6,390 nucleotides of DNA from Candidatus Peregrinibacteria bacterium RIFCSPLOWO2_01_FULL_48_20 (GTDB taxonomy: Bacteria; Patescibacteriota; Gracilibacteria; UBA1369; 2-02-FULL-48-14), in the NCBI GenBank assembly GCA_001787475.1, contig MFXB01000067.1:1-6390 (forward strand). Reading direction: 5' to 3'. The position numbers were made by a program, and so were the translations under genes. Shown one piece after another: positions 1-6,298 of this stretch (its first letter is position 1; the number at the start of each line of letters is the position of its first letter). The notes under the pieces are model-generated. The model was not told the origin of the DNA. It ran no database searches and worked only from the letters and a program-made list of their open reading frames with translations.

Positions 1-36
1 ATTATTGGCGGTATCCACATTATTGGCGGTATCCAC
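1..36. repeat. Perfect 18-bp tandem duplication (two copies)
   Basis: Bases 1-18 and 19-36 are identical (attattggcggtatccac). In the PKD frame they encode VDTANN twice, in what should be the loop before the central Trp strand of the tenth module. The preceding module has a single similar unit, IDTDNG, at the equivalent place. The array may continue past the edge. Confidence 0.9.
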
Positions 37-2868
37 TTCGGAATCGTTGCTGAAGTTGACCGTCAAGTCGTCCACTTCATAGCTGAAAGCGGCCACCGGA
101 CCGGAAGTTTCCGCCACGTTGATGTCTTGGCTCACGGTGTCCGTTTGACCGGTGGAATCCACTATTGTCATTTTGGCTTGGTAAACCCCCAAAGCGGAGT
201 AAACATGTACGGGATTTTGTTCGAAGGAATCAAGATCGTCATCCGTCACTCCGTTTCCATTGGAATCGGTGAGCAGGTCGAAGTCCCAATAAATACCGGC
301 CAAAGATGCCCCATTGTCGGTATCGATGGAAGAGTTGTCGCGGAAGCTCACCGTGGTGCCGGTCACGTCCGCAAGAAAGGCCGCATCGGGCGCGGCGGAA
401 ATGGCATCCACATAAATCAGTAAGGTGTCCGACGTGGCTGTTGCACCGGCGCTGTCTTCCACTTTCAATTGGACTTCCACTCCATCCCTATGCACTTGAG
501 TGAAGGCGTAAACAAAAGAACTTTCTTCACGGGGGTCGTTGTTGTAGAAACCGTCTCCTTCCATATCCCACCAGTACGAAATAATTTTTCCATCCGGATC
601 GTAAGACGTGCTGGAGAATGTGACTTCTTCTCCAACGTAGACTTGAACTTTATCCACCGAGAAGCTGGCCACCGGAACTTCATTGGGACCGTTGCTCACT
701 TCCAAAGTTGGAATTTCGTTTTCTTCCAATTCGTCGAAGCTGAGAACGCTGTTGTTTTCATTATCGAAGACTTCCACGGCAAAGCCGTAAGTCACCACTT
801 CTCCGGTTGCTCCCTTGGTATTGACGGTGAGCGTGAAACTGCCCGACTCCGTTTGTACCAAGCCGAGCTCGGTTGCCGTATCGTTGAGATCGTAGTACCA
901 GCCGCGGATATAATTGATTTCGCCGTCTTCATCTTCCGCATCCACGGAAACATTTACTTTGAGCGGAGTTTCATTTGCGTCCGCTTGTGGCGTGATGGTG
1001 AGGCCGTGAATGACGGGATCAATTCCCTCCACATTGATTTGTACGGTGGTGGTGTTCGTGATTGCGTTGTCGTCATCGTCGCGCACGGTAAGGATGACGG
1101 TATAGTTGGCGGTTTCCTCAAACAAATGACTTACGGTTTTGTTTGAAGATGTGACGTTGTCACCGAAATTCCAACTGTACTGCAAGTTTTCATTGGTTCC
1201 ATCCACGTTGACGGAGTCGCTCGCGTCAAAAGAAAATTTTGTCTTGATGCTGCCCGTGTACGGTGAGGCCGTTCCAATATCTTCACCTTCCGAACCCACA
1301 GCGATCACGGCAATGGGCGCGTCACCGGCTCCAATATAAAGGCGTCCGTTGGTGGCATTGGTATGGTCGTCATCGTCCAAGGCTGTGAGTACAATGTTAA
1401 AAACACCGGCGGATTCGAATGTGTGCGTGAAAATGGACTGACCGTTCGAAATGCTGTCGGTGAAGTCGGTATTGCCGTCTCCATAATTGATTTGGAAACC
1501 GGTGGCCACTTCGCTGAGCGCCATGAATTCCACTTCCACTTGTCCGCTTTCATCCAGATGGCGAGCGTTTTCGCCTTCAATGGTAAGCTCAATGTCCAAA
1601 ATGGATTCCACAGTGATGGTGATCATGGCGGTGTCGCTCTTTTTAAGTTCGCCTTCGTGTTGATCGTAAGCGGTGAGCGCGACGTCGTAGGAACCGATCT
1701 TTAAGAACTGGACCGTCATTTCGCTTAAGTCTTCCGAGGCTTCAATAAGACTGTAGTCCTCATCTTCCACCCCGTCGAAATCCCACTCGAAAGTAATGGT
1801 GTCTCCCGTATCGGGATCGTAGCTGCCGGACGCATCAAAAAAATAAGTGGCCGGCTGAGTGCCGGAAGGAATGGAATATTCGTAAGTGGCAAGTGGTGGT
1901 GTGGATTCCACCAGCACCGTCACGGAAGCGCTGTCGGTTTTGCTGTTGTCGGCAACTTGCAAAGTCACGGTGTAGAGTCCGGGTTCGTCAAAAGTGGCGT
2001 TCATGGCACTGCCCGTGGTCGTTTCCAAAATGACCGGGCTGCCGTCTTTGGTAGCGGACCATTGATAACTCACAATTTGTCCGATGTCGGAGGAAGATCC
2101 GGTTCCGTCGAATTCAAACGTGGCTCCCACCGGACCGGAGGCCGAGTCCACGGAAATACGTGCGGCCGGAGAAGCCACATAGAGCGTGAAAAGTTTTCGG
2201 TCTTCCACGCCGGTGTCATCCGTGACTGTCAAAGAAACATTATAAGTTCCTTGTTCGCCGTAGGCATGCGTAACGCTGTTTCCTCCATCTTCTCCGTATT
2301 TTCCGCTGAGTGTTTCATTGTCTCCAAAATCCCATTCGTATTTGGTGATTCCGCCGGCGGCTCCGTTATTGTCGTCACCATCCGTGGTTTCGCTCGCGTC
2401 GAAGAAAACTCCGTCGAGCGCTTCGTCCATGGTGACTTTGTAGGATTCTTGATCGATTTCGGGGAATTCACGGAAATCGGCGAGAACGGTCATTTCGCCG
2501 CCGGCCGTAGTGCTTAAAACAATTTTCGATTTGGAAGGTTCCACTTGAATGGTTACGGTGGAAATTCCCGCCGCGATGTCCGAGCTGGTGCTTCGAACGC
2601 GGAGGCGTACTCGGTAAGTTCCCGGTTCTTTAAAGGTGGCGCTTACGGCGTCTCCAAAAATATCTTCCGCTTCCACTCCGTTTTCATTCATGCTGCAGCC
2701 TTCACAGGTTTCATCAAAGTCTCCGTCGCCATCCAAGTCCCAATCAATTTGATCGTCCTGAACGGTTTCTCCGCTCGGGTCTTCCGTGCCGAGAGCATTC
2801 AATCTCACAATGAGCGGATCGTTTCCCTCAGTGGCGCTGGCGGAAAGTTGAACTCGAACAAATTCCAC
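1..2868 (-). repeat. Tandem PKD-like modules (nine complete plus one cut by the window edge)
   Basis: Residues 468-1423 of the giant protein form consecutive modules of roughly 90-135 residues. The central Trp (or Tyr) strand of each can be located: W510 (WDLDGDG), W646 (WDFGDN), W737 (YQWSA), W829 (WDFDG), Y929 (INYGDG), W1033 (WNFGDN), W1124 (GWYYDL), W1233/W1234 (WWDMEGDG) and W1328 (YWDFD). Spacings are 136, 91, 92, 100, 104, 91, 110 and 94. Most modules close with a G-x-Y-x-V-x-L-x-V type strand, such as PGTYRVRLRV, QGTYNVSLTV, PGLYTVTLQV and LGVYQAKMTI. The W-D-F-G-D plus G-x-Y pattern is the known PKD signature. Modules 3, 5 and 7 are the most divergent, and module 7 could instead be another Ig-like fold. 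The tenth begins at SGPVAAFSYE (residue 1389). The whole stretch after C525 contains no cysteine. Confidence 0.9.
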
Positions 2869-4269
2869 ATTCTCGACAAGAGTGAGTACAGAGCTCATGG
2901 CGGTTACAATGTCACGAACTGTATTGGCGCCAACCGTTTCTTTAGCTGTTTCCAACGCCTCAATGGCTCCCACGTCCACGCTGTCTCCACCGTCGAAAGC
3001 CTGCACAATGCTGGTGAGCTGCGAACCGGAATCAAAATCGTCCGTGTCAAAAAGGGCGCGAAGGTCTTCCATTCCGGCAATCATGTCGTCCACTTGCTCG
3101 GCGTAGTCGTTTGCGGCCGCTTCTTCAATGGCCACAATGTAAGAACAAATGTTCTCGTCGATTTCCCGGAAGTCCGTTTTGGAAATGGTGACTCCAAAAC
3201 TCACTTCAAAGAAGGTTTGGGTGCTTTTGTAGTCCATCACGCTACAACCCAAATCTTTATTATCTTCTCCCGTTTGCACCAGGCGATCTCCATCCACCGA
3301 TTCGGTGGTGGCGCTGCGAAGATAGTTATAAAGATTGTTTGCCGCTTCATAGGCATCGCTGTAGGTCTGCGTGGCCGATTGAATTTTTTGAACTTCCGTA
3401 CGCAAGGTATCCACGTAGTCGTCCACGGCGTCTTCATCGATGTAGGCGAATTGATCGGAATAATCATCATCCGTTCCCGAAACGAATTCTACAACATATT
3501 CGATGAGTCCGCTGGCCGTGGCATCGGTTTCGTTCACCAGGGCGACGATCGGTATTTCCTTGGACTTCATGTAGGCCACTTCTTCATAAACCGCGAGGTA
3601 ACTTTCGTAGGCGTTCAAATAATCTTTGGTGATGTCTTCGATGGCTGCGGTAACGGCCTCCACGTCAAAGGCGGCACCGGTTTCGGTAATGGTGGTTCCT
3701 TCTCCTCCGGCCGTGCCGTCGCCCGAGCTGCCGTCCTCTCCACCTCCCGCTCGGAAAATGGTGTTCACAATGGCGAAGGAACCCATAATGATCAGGATTC
3801 CAATCGCACTGTAACCGATGGTTTTCTTTCCTTTGGTTGCCATTTCTTCATCCCCGCGGCTGAGCACGTACATGCCGCCTCCGTAAATAATGATTACCAC
3901 GGTGATGAGTCCCAGAAATCCTAAAGCGTAGTTGACGATTTGTTGAATAAAGTCACGAGCGTTATCGGTTTGAGTGAGCGTGGAATCGTAATTGCCTTCG
4001 TCGGGCGCGTTAAGACCGCCTTCCAGCTCGGTAAAATCTTTCACTTGATCGCTGGTGTCACAACCGGCAATGCCAGCGAGACTTTCGTCGAGCGAGGCGC
4101 ATTCCGCTTCGGTGATGTCACCCTCGGAAGCATCGGAGTCGGAGCCGCCGCTGCCGCTTTCCACACTCACTTCAATGTCCAAGGCACTTGTCTCCGTGAC
4201 GCCAAAAGACCACAGCATACCCCCCATTAAAAGAGAGAAGATTAAGCTCGCGGTGAGTGGAATTTTCAT
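1..4269 (-). CDS. Giant exported PKD-repeat protein with N-terminal pilin-like membrane hairpin (C-terminus beyond window)
   Basis: Seen: reading from the ATG at 4267-4269, the frame is open for 1423 codons to base 1 with no stop, so the gene is 3'-truncated by the window. A signal peptide covers residues 1-29 (MKIPL start, hydrophobic 5-22, possible cleavage at TSA/LD). Residues 31-103 are acidic. A membrane hairpin follows: helices about 115-136 and 150-172 around a loop with GDEEMATKGKK. Next come a Gly/Ser linker (174-198), a Tyr-rich helical region (198-467) and PKD-like modules from 468 onward. The only cysteines are C57, C70, C342, C375, C522 and C525. Family knowledge: PKD domains are extracellular beta-sandwiches that form stalks or binding surfaces. 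Inference: a membrane-anchored surface fibre working with the two upstream hairpin proteins. An in-frame ATG at 4287 (MQKTPL) is an alternative start. I prefer 4269 because a TATAAT box at 4291-4296 would leave no leader for 4287 and because MKIPL is a typical signal start. Neither start has a Shine-Dalgarno. Ligand and exact function are unknown. Confidence 0.95.
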   Translation of the reverse strand, partial: MKIPLTASLIFSLLMGGMLWSFGVTETSALDIEVSVESGSGGSDSDASEGDITEAECASLDESLAGIAGCDTSDQVKDFTELEGGLNAPDEGNYDSTLTQTDNARDFIQQIVNYALGFLGLITVVIIIYGGGMYVLSRGDEEMATKGKKTIGYSAIGILIIMGSFAIVNTIFRAGGGEDGSSGDGTAGGEGTTITETGAAFDVEAVTAAIEDITKDYLNAYESYLAVYEEVAYMKSKEIPIVALVNETDATASGLIEYVVEFVSGTDDDYSDQFAYIDEDAVDDYVDTLRTEVQKIQSATQTYSDAYEAANNLYNYLRSATTESVDGDRLVQTGEDNKDLGCSVMDYKSTQTFFEVSFGVTISKTDFREIDENICSYIVAIEEAAANDYAEQVDDMIAGMEDLRALFDTDDFDSGSQLTSIVQAFDGGDSVDVGAIEALETAKETVGANTVRDIVTAMSSVLTLVENVEFVRVQLSASATEGNDPLIVRLNALGTEDPSGETVQDDQIDWDLDGDGDFDETCEGCSMNENGVEAEDIFGDAVSATFKEPGTYRVRLRVRSTSSDIAAGISTVTIQVEPSKSKIVLSTTAGGEMTVLADFREFPEIDQESYKVTMDEALDGVFFDASETTDGDDNNGAAGGITKYEWDFGDNETLSGKYGEDGGNSVTHAYGEQGTYNVSLTVTDDTGVEDRKLFTLYVASPAARISVDSASGPVGATFEFDGTGSSSDIGQIVSYQWSATKDGSPVILETTTGSAMNATFDEPGLYTVTLQVADNSKTDSASVTVLVESTPPLATYEYSIPSGTQPATYFFDASGSYDPDTGDTITFEWDFDGVEDEDYSLIEASEDLSEMTVQFLKIGSYDVALTAYDQHEGELKKSDTAMITITVESILDIELTIEGENARHLDESGQVEVEFMALSEVATGFQINYGDGNTDFTDSISNGQSIFTHTFESAGVFNIVLTALDDDDHTNATNGRLYIGAGDAPIAVIAVGSEGEDIGTASPYTGSIKTKFSFDASDSVNVDGTNENLQYSWNFGDNVTSSNKTVSHLFEETANYTVILTVRDDDDNAITNTTTVQINVEGIDPVIHGLTITPQADANETPLKVNVSVDAEDEDGEINYIRGWYYDLNDTATELGLVQTESGSFTLTVNTKGATGEVVTYGFAVEVFDNENNSVLSFDELEENEIPTLEVSNGPNEVPVASFSVDKVQVYVGEEVTFSSTSYDPDGKIISYWWDMEGDGFYNNDPREESSFVYAFTQVHRDGVEVQLKVEDSAGATATSDTLLIYVDAISAAPDAAFLADVTGTTVSFRDNSSIDTDNGASLAGIYWDFDLLTDSNGNGVTDDDLDSFEQNPVHVYSALGVYQAKMTIVDSTGQTDTVSQDINVAETSGPVAAFSYEVDDLTVNFSNDSEVDTANNVDTANN
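2869..3678 (-). other. Tyr-rich acidic helical region between hairpin and PKD array
   Basis: Residues 198-467 lack the Gly/Trp beta-sandwich pattern of the downstream modules. They look mostly helical, with runs such as DYLNAYESYLAVYEEVAYMK and QTYSDAYEAANNLYNYLR. Tyr, Ala, Asp and Glu dominate. C342 and C375 lie in the middle and could form a disulfide if the region is extracytoplasmic. I recognise no family. A spacer or stalk base, or a self-association domain, is the likeliest role (inference). Confidence 0.6.
3754..3960 (-). other. Pilin-like membrane hairpin inside the PKD protein
   Basis: Residues 104-172 of the giant protein. Helix 1 reads FLGLITVVIIIYGGGMYVL, the loop is SRGDEEMATKGKK, and helix 2 ends in GSFAIVNTIF. 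It is closest to the third modules of the two upstream proteins, which share the small-residue/LY(V/A) end of helix 1 and an AFA-x-x-x-T-V end of helix 2. Predicted topology is N-terminus out, basic loop in, C-terminus out, which puts both the acidic N-terminal stretch and the PKD fibre on the outside. Confidence 0.85.
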
Positions 4270-4290
4270 AAGTGGCGTTTTCTGCATGGC

Positions 4291-4320
4291 ATTATACGGT
4301 TAAAGATCAGGAAGCATCAA
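4291..4320 (-). promoter_or_regulatory. Possible internal promoter for the PKD gene
   Basis: The minus strand has TTGATG (4315-4320), an 18-base gap, then TATAAT (4291-4296). The -10 ends 21 bases before the ATG at 4269, almost the spacing seen at gene A. The -35 (4 of 6 matches) lies inside the last codons of gene B and the -10 in the 37-base gap. This could give the large gene expression independent of the two small ones. A chance match in AT-rich spacer is possible. Confidence 0.45.
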
Positions 4321-5278
4321 GCTCAACAACGGTATTTGTGATGGCGAAGGCGGCAAAAGCCAAAAGTATTCCAAGAATAGCTCCAAAAATGATTTTTTTC
4401 GCCTTGGCGATATTGTCTTCGTTTTGAGATCCCGTGGCGTAAAGGTAGCCGGCGTAAAAGAGGAACAAAAACGACAAAGATCCCACCGTTCCCGCCACAA
4501 AGTTTGTGATTTGACCCAAAAGTAATTTGGCCTCTTCCACGCCCAGTTCCGTGCCTTGGTTTTGAAATAAAATTTTCTTTACCACAAATTCCGACATTCC
4601 CACCAAAAAGAGTCCTGCCAGAGCCCAAGTGATTTGTTTTTTCGCTTTCGAAATTTGGTCTTCGTTATAAGAACCGGCCACAAAACGCAGACCGGCCATG
4701 ACGAGAACAAAAACGGCAATGGATCCAATCACCATTTGCACCAAACTGTAAATTCCTTGAAACAGCTTGTTCCCTTGACGAGCAAATTCCGCGGCTCCTT
4801 CTTCCCCTCCGCGGAAAATTTCTCCTTCCGCACCAAAGAAAACATCCACAATCGAATCGGCCATAAAAATAATGAGCAATCCTTCCAAAGCGTACTTAAT
4901 AAAGTTTTTCGATTTGGTGATCATTTCTTCGTTTTCCTGACCGGCGGCCACCATGCGAGCACCCATAATCACAATCACCAAAATGGCGATGGGTGTCACC
5001 AAGAGTTTAAAGAAATCCAAAAATCGACGGATGGCGCTCACAATAATGTCCGCTCCTTCGTCGCCTTCTTCATTGAAAGTAGTGAGTTCAATGCCCGTTC
5101 CTTCATCTGTGTCGTAGTCTTCGCCCAAGGCGTCCTCTTGCATTTCGCCGCTTTGCTCGCTCACGTCTTCCTGGAAATCGCTGAGCGTGTCTTTGAAATC
5201 AAAACTATCGGCCAGTGCTCCGGGCACGCCGAAAGTGAGGAACGAACTGAAGGCGAATATAAAAAGAAGTTTTTTCAT
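4307..5278 (-). CDS. Three-hairpin membrane protein, VirB2/TrbC-like pilin-type modules (paralogue B)
   Basis: Seen: 323 residues, ATG at 5278, TGA stop at 4307. The signal peptide is residues 1-23 (MKKLLFIFAF, cleavage ALA/DS). Mature residues 24-84 are strongly acidic, about 21 Asp/Glu with a single Lys before residue 80. Three membrane hairpins follow at about 86-149, 175-238 and 258-318, each two hydrophobic helices around a loop: GQENEEMITKSK, GSYNEDQISKAKK and GSQNEDNIAKAKK. There are no cysteines. Positive-inside reasoning puts the loops in the cytoplasm and the acidic parts outside. Family knowledge: such hairpins resemble the T4SS-pilin type proteins abundant in Candidatus Patescibacteria. 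Having three in one chain suggests a membrane scaffold or channel rather than a processed pilin subunit (inference). It starts 5 bases after the stop of gene A and has no Shine-Dalgarno, so translation is probably coupled. Its last codons carry a possible promoter for the PKD gene, whose start lies 37 bases downstream. Exact role unknown. Confidence 0.94.
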   Translation of the reverse strand: MKKLLFIFAFSSFLTFGVPGALADSFDFKDTLSDFQEDVSEQSGEMQEDALGEDYDTDEGTGIELTTFNEEGDEGADIIVSAIRRFLDFFKLLVTPIAILVIVIMGARMVAAGQENEEMITKSKNFIKYALEGLLIIFMADSIVDVFFGAEGEIFRGGEEGAAEFARQGNKLFQGIYSLVQMVIGSIAVFVLVMAGLRFVAGSYNEDQISKAKKQITWALAGLFLVGMSEFVVKKILFQNQGTELGVEEAKLLLGQITNFVAGTVGSLSFLFLFYAGYLYATGSQNEDNIAKAKKIIFGAILGILLAFAAFAITNTVVELDAS

Positions 5279-5283
5279 TTGTA

Positions 5284-6213
5284 TTAAAATTGACCGCTAA
5301 TGACTGTAGAAACGAGCGCGAAAGCTCCATAAATCACCACCACTCCGATCACGGAGTTGAGGAGAATTTTCTTGGCGAGTCCCGTTCGTTCTTCGTCCCC
5401 GCCCGCCGTCACATAAAGGACCCCTCCTGCCACCAGTCCAAGCATCATAATGGGTCCTACAAAAGTCACCACAAGGTTCGTAATGGCCACCAATTGCTGC
5501 ATGAATTCACTTTGATTGAGAGCGATTTCCGTTTCTCCCGTGTCTTCGTTGAACGCGGCCACATAAAAGACTTTACGAACGACCAGTTCCGAAAACATCA
5601 CAAGCAGTAAGCCGGCCGAACTTAAGGCCAAATTTTTCTTTTCTCGGGTGACGTCTTCTTCGTTGTGGCCTGACATTACCATCACGGCTCCGGCTCGAAT
5701 AAACATGAGTGTGGCGGCTCCACCCAGAAGGTATTTAATAAAAGTAATCACGATTCGCGTGGTGTTATCAAAAAGTTCGGCACGCTGCACCAAGGCTTCC
5801 GGATCTGTAACAAAGTTTCCTTGTCGAAAGTCAAAGACCTCGGCGATGGGTCCCGCAATACTGATCAGCAGCAAGCCGATAATTCCCCAAGTCATGGATT
5901 TTCTTTGATTTTTCACGGTTTCTTCGTTGTCCCCGGCAATGACCATTGTGAATCCGGAAACGATAATGAGGAGTAAAGCCACTCCCCCCACAATGATGCG
6001 GAGGTTTCTTCCCAAAGGTCCGAGCAGGTTTTGCAGCTTTTCAAAGGCGGTTTCTCCTTCAGGAGCGGGTACGTCCAAATCGTCGGTTTCGGGGAGCGGT
6101 AAAAAACCGGCCCAGGCATCCGGCGCAAAACTCAGGGCGGCTCCGGCCAAAGCGGCGAGTAGGAGTCCCAAGAAATGTTTTGTTTTTGGTTGAAGGCTTG
6201 AAAAGAGAGCCAT
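5284..6213 (-). CDS. Three-hairpin membrane protein, VirB2/TrbC-like pilin-type modules (paralogue A)
   Basis: Seen: 309 residues from ATG at 6213 to TAA at 5284. A GTG two codons upstream (6219) also lies in frame, but the ATG gives the better start: MALFSSLQPK, then a hydrophobic signal segment 14-30 with an AWA/GF cleavage site near 35. A short Pro/Asp/Glu-rich linker leads into three membrane hairpins at about 70-127, 153-217 and 244-305. Their loops are GDNEETVKNQRK, GHNEEDVTREKK and GGDEERTGLAKK. From this start it has no cysteine. It parallels protein B module by module: module 2 ends SELVVRKVFY here and SEFVVKKILF in B, and module 3 begins ITNLV here and ITNFV in B. It is the first gene of the set, preceded by an extended -10 promoter and followed after 5 bases by B. 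Family knowledge points to T4SS-pilin-like hairpins of Patescibacteria; a membrane platform role is inferred. Alternative: a small-molecule or ion channel unrelated to secretion. Confidence 0.93.
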   Translation of the reverse strand: MALFSSLQPKTKHFLGLLLAALAGAALSFAPDAWAGFLPLPETDDLDVPAPEGETAFEKLQNLLGPLGRNLRIIVGGVALLLIIVSGFTMVIAGDNEETVKNQRKSMTWGIIGLLLISIAGPIAEVFDFRQGNFVTDPEALVQRAELFDNTTRIVITFIKYLLGGAATLMFIRAGAVMVMSGHNEEDVTREKKNLALSSAGLLLVMFSELVVRKVFYVAAFNEDTGETEIALNQSEFMQQLVAITNLVVTFVGPIMMLGLVAGGVLYVTAGGDEERTGLAKKILLNSVIGVVVIYGAFALVSTVISGQF

Positions 6214-6233
6214 ACACACTTTTAAATCTTATT

Positions 6234-6242
6234 ATTATAGCA
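6234..6242 (-). promoter_or_regulatory. Extended -10 promoter for the three-gene unit
   Basis: The minus strand reads TGCTATAAT, a perfect TATAAT with the TGn extension, ending 20 bases before the ATG of gene A. The hexamer 17 bases upstream (TTCCAT) is a poor -35, which is usual for extended -10 promoters. The predicted leader is only about 13 bases and has no Shine-Dalgarno. Confidence 0.6.
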
Positions 6243-6252
6243 GAAAACAGCC

Positions 6253-6269
6253 CCTGATGGAAGCCTGAT
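6253..6269. repeat. Short direct repeat CCTGAT with 11-bp period upstream of the promoter
   Basis: CCTGAT occurs at 6253-6258 and 6264-6269 on the plus strand, one helical turn apart, overlapping where the -35 of the gene A promoter would sit. It could be a regulator site, but two 6-mers are weak evidence. Confidence 0.2.
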
Positions 6270-6298
6270 TGAGCTCTGGCTAACGGACACACACGCCC

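Noticed and set aside
1..36. CRISPR-like or insertion-sequence repeat
   Set aside because: There are two adjacent in-frame copies with no spacers, transposase or inverted ends; it is a coding tandem duplication.
469..1146. 225-codon plus-strand open frame (and similar ones at 127-423, 1363-1704, 1957-2517 and 3940-4230)
   Set aside because: All share the same codon-opposite-codon register against the PKD gene, so they are by-products of its codon use.
2545..3924. 459-codon plus-strand open frame
   Set aside because: It lies opposite the PKD frame in exact codon register. Antisense stops there need TTA, CTA or TCA sense codons, which the PKD gene uses rarely. The translation is His/Val/Gly-rich with no recognisable domain.
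4270..4309. UGA read as glycine (Gracilibacteria code), extending gene B
   Set aside because: Read-through would add only TCT TTA ACC GTA before a TAA, and no UGA occurs in the long PKD frame, where glycine uses GGN throughout.
4634..5287. 217-codon plus-strand open frame opposite gene B
   Set aside because: It is in register with B's codons and composed of His/Asn/Phe-rich sequence, the antisense of hydrophobic helices. B has a signal peptide and repeated modules, so B is the real gene.
6211..6219. GTG at 6219 as the start of gene A
   Set aside because: It would add only two residues (giving MCMALF) and put a Cys in the signal N-region. The ATG at 6213 is a stronger codon and sits 20 bases after the TATAAT box.
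6240..6298. Rho-independent terminator for the upstream partial gene
   Set aside because: Only a 4-bp AGCC/GGCT stem with a 12-base loop can be drawn, with no T-run directly after it.
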